From: JAOUEA01 sp035249905
GTDB taxonomy: Bacteria; Actinomycetota; UBA4738; HRBIN12
Direction of reading: 5' to 3'
Length of the DNA stretch: 64,000 nucleotides
NCBI GenBank assembly: GCA_035249905.1
Contig: DATFFT010000095.1
Location: 24,902 to 88,901 of the forward strand
A program made the translations under genes and the position numbers. Positions 28,171-35,328 of the stretch are shown one piece after another (the first letter of the stretch is position 1; each line of letters starts with the position of its first letter). The notes beneath the pieces are model-generated. The model saw nothing but the letters and a program-made list of their open reading frames with translations. It had not been told where the DNA came from and made no database searches.

Positions 28171-29312
28171 ATCTCGACGTGGTCCCGAGCCGATGCCTCC
28201 CACGAGAAGCCCCGCGCGACCTCCGGACCTCGGGAGCCGAGCCGGCGCCGGAGGTCGGGATCGCATGCGAGCTCTCGCATCGCCGCGGCGAGCGGCCTCG
28301 CGTCTCCCGGTGGCACCAGCAGGGCGGTCTCGTCGTGGGTCAGGTACTCGCGGAAGACCGGCAGGTCGGACGTCACGACCGGGAGGCCGGACGCCAGGGC
28401 CTCCAGCACCACCAGACCCCAGCCTTCCTTGACCGACGGGAAGGCGAACGCGTCCGACGCCCAGAACCATGCGGGCATCGCCGGGTCGCCCACGGTACCG
28501 ACGATCACGACGTCGCTCCCGACCTCGAGCCCCAGCGCAGCGGCCCGCTCCAAGACGCCCGACCGGTACGCCTCGTAGTCCTGGAACGAGTGTCCCCCGA
28601 CGACCGCGAGCACCGGTGGAACGTCGAGCGTGGCCTTCAGCTCGGCCATGGCCTCGATCAGCTGCATGCTCCCCTTCCGCGGCTCGAGCCCACCGACCGT
28701 GAGGAACAGGAACCGGTCGTCCGCCCCGACCTCGCGACGCACCCGCTTCGGGTCGAACCCGTCGGGCCGCTCGAAGCGGGCGGCGTCGACCCCGTTGCGG
28801 ACGACGGTCGCATCCACGCCGTGCTCGCGCCGCAGCAGCTCGCGCCAGAATCCGCTCACGACGAAGACCACATCGGGCTCCGAGACGGATCGTCGCTGGC
28901 AATCGATCAGGGCCTCGGTCGTGAAGTCGTCGAGGTGGTGGACCGTGCGCGCGACCAGCCACGGGTCTCCGGCGGTGCCGATCGCGGTCGCGGCCCGGGC
29001 CGAGATGCAATCCTCCGCGTGCGCGATGTCGAAGGCGCCGCCCTGCGAGGAGAGCACCTCCTGCAAGGCATCGACCGACGCGAACACCCGTTCCTCGAGG
29101 CTCGGGGCGGGTGTCGGAGCCGGGGCGACCGTGTGGGGGGCGGCCACGTCGCGATAGAAGCCGATCGCGGGGTCACCGAGGGCGAACAGGTGGACCGGCG
29201 CGCCGAGCCGATACAGCTCCTCGGCGAGATGGACCGCATGCACCACCCCGCCTCGCGGCCGTGTGGAGTACGTCAGGATCGCGACCCGCGGCGCTTCGTG
29301 CGGACGACTCAC
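28131..29312 (-). CDS. MSMEG_0565-type GT4 glycosyltransferase
   Basis: Glycosyltransferase of about 393 residues with a GT-B (GT4-like) fold. The N-terminus RVAILTYSTRPRGGVVHAVH matches the glycosyltransferase found in nitrogen-starvation 'Nit1C' clusters (MSMEG_0565 family). The C-terminal nucleotide-sugar domain contains FPSVKEGWGLVVLEALASGLPVV with the conserved E-x7-E region. The GTG at 29312 shares GTGA with the fdrA stop. Other members of the Nit1C set lie 4 to 10 kb downstream on the map, so the cluster is split. Donor and acceptor are unknown. Confidence 0.83.
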   Translation of the reverse strand: MSRPHEAPRVAILTYSTRPRGGVVHAVHLAEELYRLGAPVHLFALGDPAIGFYRDVAAPHTVAPAPTPAPSLEERVFASVDALQEVLSSQGGAFDIAHAEDCISARAATAIGTAGDPWLVARTVHHLDDFTTEALIDCQRRSVSEPDVVFVVSGFWRELLRREHGVDATVVRNGVDAARFERPDGFDPKRVRREVGADDRFLFLTVGGLEPRKGSMQLIEAMAELKATLDVPPVLAVVGGHSFQDYEAYRSGVLERAAALGLEVGSDVVIVGTVGDPAMPAWFWASDAFAFPSVKEGWGLVVLEALASGLPVVTSDLPVFREYLTHDETALLVPPGDARPLAAAMRELACDPDLRRRLGSRGPEVARGFSWEASARDHVEIYRRLWAGDGRAS

Positions 29313-30856
29313 GGGGTCTCCTCGGCGAGGTCGGGACGGCGTGCCGATATGGCTGCCGCCATCAGCGCGGCCCGCGCGGCGGTCGGCGCGACCAGGCAAC
29401 CGGCGTCCGCCAGCTGCGCGCGCTGGCGACGGACGTCCTGAAGGTCGGAGTCGGTGCCGAGGACGTAGGCCACGACCGCAGCGCCGTCCCGGCGTCGGGC
29501 GACCTCCTCACACGGGAGCGAGAGCACCGCCGCCGGGTCCGGGTGCGCCCCGTATCCGAGCACGACGTCGAGCAGCACGACGGCCGTGTCCGGGTCGGCT
29601 CCGGCCCTCCGGATCTCCTCGATCCTGGCCTCGGGGTCGATCATCGGATGCGGCCGGCCGCGCGTGTACTCCTCCTCGCCCATGTCGAGGCAGATGTGTG
29701 CGCCGTCGGGCGCCGGCAGCCCCCATCCTTCGCGCAACGGGGTGTTGGAGTACACGGGGCCCAGTCGACTCGAGAGCACGACCAGCGCCTCGTAGCAGAG
29801 CGTTCCCCCGGTGAAGAGCCCTCGCACGGCGGTCCGTCGAGGCGGCACGCGGTCGATGGTGGGTGCCACGGCCTCGGAGAGGCCCTCACCGGGATCCGGC
29901 CGCGGCGATCCCGCCAACTCGACGGCGTCGGCAGCGGCCTCATCGAGGGTTCGAGCCACTCGGAGCCCGGGCCGGGCGAGGCCCTCGTCCTCCATGCCGA
30001 TCATCGCCGCAACCACGGGCTTGGTTCCGAGCCGGCCGAAGAGGGCCTCGGCAACCTCGGGTGCCGGCGGCTTCGAGACCAACACGACGACCTCGGCACG
30101 GGTGTCTGCCGTGACGGACCTGAGCGCGAGATCTGCCATCACCCCGCCCACCGGGGCGGAGAGATCGCGGCCGCCGACCCCGATCACGTCGGTGATGCCC
30201 CCGCCCCACCGGTCGACGAGGCTCATGACCTCCTGCGCACCCGTGCCCGCCGCGGCGACGACGCCCACCGTGCCGCGGCGGACCGCGTTCGCGAAGCCCA
30301 GGCCGACCCCACCGATCGCCGCGGTGCCGGCGCCCGGGCCCATCACCAACAGGCCCAGCTCGGCGGCTCGCCGCTTCAGTGCGATCTCGTCCTCCAGCGG
30401 CACGTTGTCGCTGAACAGCAGCACGTGCATCCCGGCCGTGATCGCCTTCTGGGTCTCGAGCGCGGCGAACTCTCCGGGAACCGACACGATCGCGACGTTC
30501 GCACCCGGGAGCGCCTCGGTCGCCTCCTCCAGCGAAAGGGGTCGCGTCGCGGCCCCCGCGGCATCGGCCGCCTGGCTCGATGCGGCGTCGACGGCCGACT
30601 CGCCCTGGTCGAGCGCAGCCGTCGCCTCATCGTCGTCGTCGGCGATGACCGCGAAGACCAGATCGTTGGCCGTCGCCTTCCTCAGCGTTTCGTCGCCGAA
30701 GCCACGGCCGGACAGGATCTCGACGTTGGCCGGCGTGCCCATCACGGCTGCCGCCCACTCGACGCCGTCCCGCTGCCCCATCGTCCTGGTCGCGGACATC
30801 AGCCGCACGGAGTCGATGTAGGAATCCGCGCGCACCCGCGCGAGCCGGGCGGTCAC
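29309..30856 (-). CDS. fdrA: FdrA / AllF-like acyl-CoA-synthetase-fold protein
   Basis: Protein of 515 residues of the FdrA family, related to the alpha and beta subunits of succinyl-CoA synthetase. The CoA-ligase-like core shows LLVMGPGAGTAAIGGVGLGF and GVVAAAGTGAQEVMSL, and the C-terminal half carries GLFTGGTLCYEALVVL. In E. coli the homologue AllF works with AllG and AllH. It lies 43 bases downstream of the XRE-cupin gene and is coupled to the glycosyltransferase. No succinate-CoA-ligase His phosphorylation site is evident, as expected for this branch. The GTG at 30856 is the likely start. Confidence 0.83.
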   Translation of the reverse strand: MTARLARVRADSYIDSVRLMSATRTMGQRDGVEWAAAVMGTPANVEILSGRGFGDETLRKATANDLVFAVIADDDDEATAALDQGESAVDAASSQAADAAGAATRPLSLEEATEALPGANVAIVSVPGEFAALETQKAITAGMHVLLFSDNVPLEDEIALKRRAAELGLLVMGPGAGTAAIGGVGLGFANAVRRGTVGVVAAAGTGAQEVMSLVDRWGGGITDVIGVGGRDLSAPVGGVMADLALRSVTADTRAEVVVLVSKPPAPEVAEALFGRLGTKPVVAAMIGMEDEGLARPGLRVARTLDEAAADAVELAGSPRPDPGEGLSEAVAPTIDRVPPRRTAVRGLFTGGTLCYEALVVLSSRLGPVYSNTPLREGWGLPAPDGAHICLDMGEEEYTRGRPHPMIDPEARIEEIRRAGADPDTAVVLLDVVLGYGAHPDPAAVLSLPCEEVARRRDGAAVVAYVLGTDSDLQDVRRQRAQLADAGCLVAPTAARAALMAAAISARRPDLAEETP

Positions 30857-30899
30857 CCGCGATCTCCGGCCGTCGCGAACCCTTTGCCGGATCGCGTCC

Positions 30900-31463
30900 T
30901 CATGACTGACGCAGCGCCATCCAGATGGCGCGGGCGGGCTGGTTGCCCGGGTTCCACCACCGATGGGGCCGATCCGTCCGGAAGTGGAGCGTGTCCCCTC
31001 GTCGGACCACGTACTCCTCCCCGTCGACGTCGAACGCCATCGTTCCGCTGAGCACGTAGACGAGCTCCTCGCCGAGGTGCTCCATCGGACGCGGCCCGCT
31101 GTCTGCGCCCGCCTCCACCGTCGCGGAGGCTCCCGCCATGAAGAATCGGCCGTAGGGTCCGCTGATACCGGCGAGCTCGAGGCCCTCCTTCGAGGTGAAC
31201 ACCGGGCGGCGGGCGGACCCCCTGATCAACACGGCGCCACGGTCATCGTCCTCCTCTTCGGAGACGAGGAAGGCGATCGAGCGATTGAGGGCGCCCGACA
31301 GCTTCATCAAGGTCGTGATCGTCGGAACCATCGTGTTGCGTTCGATCTTGTGGATCGCCGCGGCGGAGACGTCGGATCGCTCGGCGAGCTGCTGCAGCGA
31401 CATCTTCTTCTGCTGACGCAGCTGACGGATCTTCGGACCTATGGAGGCGACCGCATCGTGCAT
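30900..31463 (-). CDS. XRE-family regulator with C-terminal cupin domain
   Basis: Transcription factor of about 187 residues: an XRE helix-turn-helix at residues 10-65 (KIRQLRQQKKMSLQQLAERS) and a cupin sensor domain at about 105-180 with HLGEELVYVLSGTMAFDVDG and GDTLHFRTDRPHRWWN. Such regulators commonly control amine, nitrogen or sulfur catabolism and bind a small ligand or metal in the cupin. The frame is open to 31544, but a good promoter (TTGCGC-18-TATGAT) places transcription start near 31533, so ATG 31463 with GAGGG upstream is preferred. It heads the fdrA-glycosyltransferase operon and is divergent from the disulfide oxidoreductase. Confidence 0.85.
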   Translation of the reverse strand: MHDAVASIGPKIRQLRQQKKMSLQQLAERSDVSAAAIHKIERNTMVPTITTLMKLSGALNRSIAFLVSEEEDDDRGAVLIRGSARRPVFTSKEGLELAGISGPYGRFFMAGASATVEAGADSGPRPMEHLGEELVYVLSGTMAFDVDGEEYVVRRGDTLHFRTDRPHRWWNPGNQPARAIWMALRQS

Positions 31464-31527
31464 CGTGCCCTCGGCTCGACAAGCTCCCGCGGGGGCGGGT
31501 AGAGTCGAGTTCTCATCACTACAGGCG

Positions 31528-31569
31528 GAACGGTTGTCCATCATAGTGAATACCGTTCTCGCCGCGCAA
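31528..31569 (-). promoter_or_regulatory. Promoter and inverted repeat of the XRE-cupin operon
   Basis: On the minus strand, TTGCGC (31569-31564) and TATGAT (31545-31540) are separated by 18 bases. The -10 lies inside an inverted repeat with arms GAACGGT (31528-31534) and ACCGTTC (31552-31558), 17 bases apart. Placement over the promoter suggests an operator for the XRE-cupin protein, which could also reach the divergent gene at 31586. Confidence 0.5.
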
Positions 31570-31585
31570 CCGGGGAGGGATGCGG

Positions 31586-32920
31586 GTGCCGCGGAGGATC
31601 GTCGTCGTCGGTGGTGGTGCGGCGGGCATCGGCGCAGCGGGGGCGGCCAAGCAGACGGATCCGCCGGCCGAGGTCACGGTCTTCACGGAGTTCGAAGACG
31701 TGGGGTACAGCCCATGCGGCATCCCCTACGTCCACGGTCGTGAGATCCCGACGTTCGAGCAACTCTTCCTCGCGACCAAGGAGACCTACGAGGAAGCCGG
31801 CATCGACATCCGCTACGAGACGCGGGTGACGCGTCTCGACCCCGCGAGGCGCACGATCGATGTCGAGGGAACGGGCGCCGTCGCCTACGACGCGTTGGTG
31901 GTGGCGACGGGATTCGAGTACGCCGATCCGGGGGTGCCGGGCAGCGACCTCGACGGTCTGCACTACGTGAAGAACATCAGGCGGGCGATCGAGTGGGATC
32001 CGGTGCTCGAGGACGCGAAGGTCGCGGTCGTCGTCGAGGCGACCCCTCTGGGGCTCGAGATGGTCACCGCCCTCGCACACCGCGGCCTCGAGACCCACCT
32101 CGTCGACCCTCGGCCGTGGGCGCTCGCAGAGGTCGCCGACCCCGACATCATGCAGCCGGTGCAGGACTCGTGGGCCGACATGGGCGTGAAGATGCACTTC
32201 AATACCCCGGTCGAGGCGTTCGTGGGAGACGGAACGGTCCGCGCGGTGCGGACCCCCCACGAGGAACTGCCCGCCGACATCGTGGTGATCTGCACGAACA
32301 AGCAACCGAACAACCGTCTCGCACGGGAGGCCGGCATCAAGATCGGCAGCACCGGCGGCATCATCGTCGACCAGCGCATGACCACCAGGACCGACGGCGT
32401 CTTCGCGGCCGGCGACTGCGCGGAGATCCCCCACGGTGTCACGAAGGTCCCGATCCAGGGCCTTTCCGGCAGCCACGCCTATGCCCAGGGGAAGGTGGCG
32501 GGCACGTCGGCTGCCGGCGGAGACCGCGTCTACAACCCGGTCGACGTGCCGTGGGGCATGGTCGCGGGGAAGTGGATGATCGGCGGCGTCTCGTTCGGCG
32601 AGACCACCGCGAACGCGTTGCAGTTCCCCTACGTCATGGGCGTCGCCGAAGGCATCTCCCGGGCGCGCTACTACCCCGACATGAAGAAGATCAGGGTGAA
32701 GCTGCTCGCCGACCCGGACACCCACCGACTGCTGGGCGCGCAGATGGTCGGCGGCGAAGGCATCAAGGAGCGGGCCGACTTCCTGGCGATGGCCGTCCGC
32801 AAGGGCGTCACGATCGACGACCTCGCCACGATGGAGAACGTCTACTCCCCGCCGATCGGGGCGTTGAACGAACCCATCTCACTGGCGGCACAGAACGCCG
32901 TGGCCGGCCTGAAGGGGTGA
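31586..32920 (+). CDS. Single-cysteine flavoprotein disulfide/CoA-disulfide reductase family oxidoreductase
   Basis: FAD-dependent pyridine-nucleotide disulfide oxidoreductase of about 444 residues, closest in layout to CoA-disulfide reductases and NADH oxidases. The FAD motif is VVVGGGAAGIGAAG (6-19), and the single active-site cysteine is Cys44 in YSPCGIPYVHG. TDGVFAAGDCAE is the second FAD motif, and a dimerisation domain follows. The central NAD(P)H motif is altered: the usual GGG before xIGLE reads EAT (151-153). A GGGGAGGG lies just upstream; GTG 31586 fits its spacing better than ATG 31580. It may reduce a small-molecule disulfide; coenzyme M disulfide is a speculative substrate given the operon 6 kb away. 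Confidence 0.8.
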   Translation: MPRRIVVVGGGAAGIGAAGAAKQTDPPAEVTVFTEFEDVGYSPCGIPYVHGREIPTFEQLFLATKETYEEAGIDIRYETRVTRLDPARRTIDVEGTGAVAYDALVVATGFEYADPGVPGSDLDGLHYVKNIRRAIEWDPVLEDAKVAVVVEATPLGLEMVTALAHRGLETHLVDPRPWALAEVADPDIMQPVQDSWADMGVKMHFNTPVEAFVGDGTVRAVRTPHEELPADIVVICTNKQPNNRLAREAGIKIGSTGGIIVDQRMTTRTDGVFAAGDCAEIPHGVTKVPIQGLSGSHAYAQGKVAGTSAAGGDRVYNPVDVPWGMVAGKWMIGGVSFGETTANALQFPYVMGVAEGISRARYYPDMKKIRVKLLADPDTHRLLGAQMVGGEGIKERADFLAMAVRKGVTIDDLATMENVYSPPIGALNEPISLAAQNAVAGLKG

Positions 32921-33153
32921 CGGTGCCGTTCTTCGAGTGGCTGCGGTCGAACTCGGAGGAGTATCTCCTCGAGGCGTCCCAGCGCGACATGGCCGCGCGC
33001 TACGGCATCGCCGCCCCCGCCCGGGAGGGATCGTTCTTCTGGCGACGCATCTTCACGCCGACCTATCGGCTGCTCCCCTGGAAGCTGCGGCGGTGGATCA
33101 TGAGCGCCATGCCGGGAAGCCACCGGGGCTGGAAGCGGCGGGCACCACCGTAG
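32917..33153 (+). CDS. Small basic hypothetical protein
   Basis: A 78-residue protein whose GTG start shares GTGA with the end of the disulfide oxidoreductase gene, so it is probably translated from the same mRNA. It is acidic/amphipathic at the N-terminus (FFEWLRSNSEEYLLEASQRD) and aromatic and basic after residue 35 (FFWRRIFTPTYRLLPWKLRRW), which could form a membrane-associating amphipathic segment. No family is recognised, and it does not resemble the small MSMEG_0570 protein of Nit1C clusters. Confidence 0.5.
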   Translation: MTVPFFEWLRSNSEEYLLEASQRDMAARYGIAAPAREGSFFWRRIFTPTYRLLPWKLRRWIMSAMPGSHRGWKRRAPP

Positions 33154-33204
33154 GACCCGCGGGACGAGCCCGTTGGGAGAACTCGATCGAGGGAGGAGTC
33201 CTTC

Positions 33205-33690
33205 ATGGCAGACATCGTTGGTGAGCGGGTACAGGCCGGACAGGCGATCGTCGATCACGACCAGAAAGTGTTCCCGGACTACGAGGCAGAGCCCGGACAG
33301 AAGGCATACGTCTTCATGCACACGGTGCCGTTCGAGGGTTCGGTCGGCATCGTGAACATGCTCACGGCCACTCGCCTGGCCCGCAAGGGCTTCGACCTCA
33401 GCATGGTGTTGTTCGGCCCGGCCTCACTGATGGTCTCGGCGACTCGCGGATTCCCGAACGTCGGAGACGAGGCGTTCCCGGGACACCTGAACTACAACAA
33501 CCAGCTCAAGACCATCATGGAGGAGGGCGGCAAGATCTACGCGTGCCGGTTCTCCGCGGCCGCTCTGTACGGCATGCGTGAGATCGACATGATGGAGGGG
33601 GTTCAGCCGATCCATCCGCGTGACATCGCCGACGCCGCCATCCAGGCATGGAAGGAAGGCGCCTTCGTGATGAACACCTGGACCCTCTAG
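33205..33690 (+). CDS. MSMEG_0572/Sll0783 family (NitB) nitrogen-starvation protein
   Basis: Soluble DsrE/F-like protein of 161 residues. The core AYVFMHTVPFEGSVGIVNML followed by ATRLARKGFDLSMVLFGPAS and the closing GAFVMNTWTL match the conserved first structural gene of Nit1C clusters (NitB; MSMEG_0572; Sll0783). One cysteine, Cys114 in IYACRFSAA, sits where DsrE-like proteins carry a functional thiol. A GGAGG lies upstream of ATG 33205. These clusters respond to nitrogen starvation in cyanobacteria and mycobacteria and are needed for cyanide assimilation in some bacteria; the molecular role of this protein is unknown. Confidence 0.85.
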   Translation: MADIVGERVQAGQAIVDHDQKVFPDYEAEPGQKAYVFMHTVPFEGSVGIVNMLTATRLARKGFDLSMVLFGPASLMVSATRGFPNVGDEAFPGHLNYNNQLKTIMEEGGKIYACRFSAAALYGMREIDMMEGVQPIHPRDIADAAIQAWKEGAFVMNTWTL

Positions 33691-34379
33691 CGAGAGCGAA
33701 CATCCAGACGGACCGGCCGAACGACCGAGGGCCCGGGTTCCCAACGGTGGGGGGACCCGGGCATCTCGGCGAGGCCGCCCGACGGTGGCAGGAGGCCGAG
33801 GATCGGCTGCACCCGATCGCGGTGGCGTCCCCGGAGATCTACGAACGCTACCTCGAGCTCGTGCGAGCCATCGCCGAGGAGCTGGCGCCGATCGCCACCC
33901 GAGCCCAGCTGCTCGAGGCCGAGCCCGGTGCCGCCGCGGCGGCGGCTCGCGCGATCGATCGAAGGGTCGTGCGGGCCGAGGGTCTGGACGTCGAGCTGGC
34001 GACGCGTGCCGCGTTCGCGATACGGGCACGTGCACTGGCGACCGAGGAGGCCGTCGCCGACCGGCGCCGCCGCGTTCGGGTCGCCCGGGAGCGCGGCGAC
34101 GATTGGGTCGTGATCGAGGAGGCGGGCGACGGCATCCTGTCGCCGTTCCGCCGTCTCGAGATGCACCTGCCCGACGGGGTTGGTGTGGCCACCTCGATCG
34201 AGATCGATCTCGAGGGAGGCTCCGCCACCTACCGGGTGCAGGAGGTCGCCCTGGACCCGCGCACCGGCAGCGCCCTCGATCCCCCGGCGACCGCCGGGCA
34301 CTCGACGTTCGGCGACCGGACGTCGTGGGAGGCGGCCGTGACGGAGCTGAAGCGGCGGCTCGTCCGGCGGCCGGATTGA
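33648..34379 (+). CDS. Hypothetical protein between NitB and the amidohydrolase
   Basis: Up to 243 residues from ATG 33648, which overlaps the NitB gene by 43 bases; an in-frame GTG at 33747 would give about 210 residues and is equally plausible. The sequence is helical and rich in Ala, Arg and Glu in its first half (EIYERYLELVRAIAEELAPI; a long charged helix to about residue 140), then a beta-rich part (GDDWVVIEEAGDGIL; GVGVATSIEIDLEGGSATYR). No family is recognised. Position suggests it belongs to the same operon. Confidence 0.5.
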   Translation: MEGRRLRDEHLDPLARANIQTDRPNDRGPGFPTVGGPGHLGEAARRWQEAEDRLHPIAVASPEIYERYLELVRAIAEELAPIATRAQLLEAEPGAAAAAARAIDRRVVRAEGLDVELATRAAFAIRARALATEEAVADRRRRVRVARERGDDWVVIEEAGDGILSPFRRLEMHLPDGVGVATSIEIDLEGGSATYRVQEVALDPRTGSALDPPATAGHSTFGDRTSWEAAVTELKRRLVRRPD

Positions 34380-34426
34380 CAACACGGGTGCGGGGTCGGA
34401 GGATTTTTCGTACGGTGATGGAGGAC

Positions 34427-34444
34427 CGTTTCCTAACGGAAACG
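34427..34444. promoter_or_regulatory. Perfect 7-bp inverted repeat before the amidohydrolase gene
   Basis: CGTTTCC (34427-34433) and GGAAACG (34438-34444) flank a TAAC loop, 23 bases before ATG 34468 and in the only sizeable gap of this gene run. The block upstream is locally AT-richer (ATTTTTCGTACGGT). It may be an operator or an RNA hairpin controlling the downstream amidohydrolase-radical SAM-GNAT genes. Confidence 0.4.
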
Positions 34445-34467
34445 CCCCCGACCTGGGAGGTGCGCGG

Positions 34468-35328
34468 ATGTCCGAGGAACGAGTGACCCGCCAGGTGATC
34501 GACGGTCACAGCCACATCGGCGAGATGGCCGCCTGGCAGTTCTACGACCTCAAGGAGCCGGTGAAGCCCACGGTCTACGAGTTCGCGACGAGCGCCGACT
34601 ACCTCGGCCATATGGACGGGCTGGGCGTCGAACGCGCGCTCGTTCTTCCCAACTACGGCATCCCGGTCCAGGAACAGCCCTTCTCGTTGAACCCGCTCGT
34701 GCTCGACGCCCTGTCGTCCTCGGACCGTCTCCGCGGCGGCCTCTGGGTCTCGTTCCTGCCCCAGAACAAGGAGATGACCCTCGAGGCGCTCACGCACGCC
34801 GGCGAGGCCGGCGTCGTGGCGCTGAAGACCACGTTCCTGCTCGGGGGCAACCCCAACCCCGAGGAGTGGGACGACGAGACCGCCGAGGTCGCCGAGGCGT
34901 GCTTCGCCGCTGCCGAGGAACACGATCTCGTCTTCCACTTCCACACGAGCCCGGGCGGCGCCTCCGACATCTCCAACTTCATCCCGCTGGTCGAGAAGTA
35001 CGGGAAGCGGGTCAAGATCTACCTCGTGCACTTCGGGGGCGGGGTGTCGGGCCACATCCGGCTCGTCCCCCGCTTCCTCGACTGGGTCGAAGAGGGCTAC
35101 AAGGTCTACACCGACACCACGTGGGCGATCGGCTTCGGCGTGCGCTGGCTGCTCACCGAGATGGAACGGCGGGGCGTGGGCCACGACCGATTGCTCTTCG
35201 CCTCCGACGAGCCGTGGAGCGACTTCTGGGGCGAGTACTGGAAGATCGCCGGCGCCCCGGTCAGCGAGGAGCTGAAGGGCCGGGTCTTCGCCACCAACTT
35301 CGAGGAGCTGTATGGCCACAAGGGTTGA
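34468..35328 (+). CDS. Amidohydrolase_2 family metal-dependent hydrolase/decarboxylase
   Basis: TIM-barrel metal enzyme of 286 residues of the amidohydrolase_2 (COG2159) family, which includes hydrolases and non-oxidative decarboxylases. Candidate metal ligands are His14 and His16 (DGHSHIG), His157/His159 (VFHFHTS), His188 (LVHFGG) and Asp247 (FASDEPW). It stands exactly where Nit1C clusters normally have the nitrilase, between the NitB-type gene and the radical SAM gene, and overlaps the latter by 17 bases. It has no sequence relation to nitrilases and lacks their Cys-Glu-Lys triad. A GGGAGG precedes the ATG. Its substrate is unknown. Confidence 0.83.
   Translation: MSEERVTRQVIDGHSHIGEMAAWQFYDLKEPVKPTVYEFATSADYLGHMDGLGVERALVLPNYGIPVQEQPFSLNPLVLDALSSSDRLRGGLWVSFLPQNKEMTLEALTHAGEAGVVALKTTFLLGGNPNPEEWDDETAEVAEACFAAAEEHDLVFHFHTSPGGASDISNFIPLVEKYGKRVKIYLVHFGGGVSGHIRLVPRFLDWVEEGYKVYTDTTWAIGFGVRWLLTEMERRGVGHDRLLFASDEPWSDFWGEYWKIAGAPVSEELKGRVFATNFEELYGHKG

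Noticed and set aside
30900..31544. Start of the XRE-cupin gene at ATG 31544
   Set aside because: It overlaps the best -10 box and lies upstream of the predicted transcription start; ATG 31463 has a ribosome site and a family-like N-terminus.
31586..32920. MSMEG_0569-type flavoprotein of the Nit1C cluster
   Set aside because: The sequence has the CoA-disulfide-reductase cysteine motif YSPCGIPY and a dimerisation domain, which places it in the disulfide oxidoreductase family instead.
31586..32920. 2-ketopropyl-CoM carboxylase/oxidoreductase
   Set aside because: That enzyme has a redox cysteine pair of the glutathione-reductase type; this protein has one cysteine in a CoA-disulfide-reductase motif.
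34468..35328. Nitrilase
   Set aside because: No Cys-Glu-Lys triad or nitrilase signature; the protein has amidohydrolase metal ligands.
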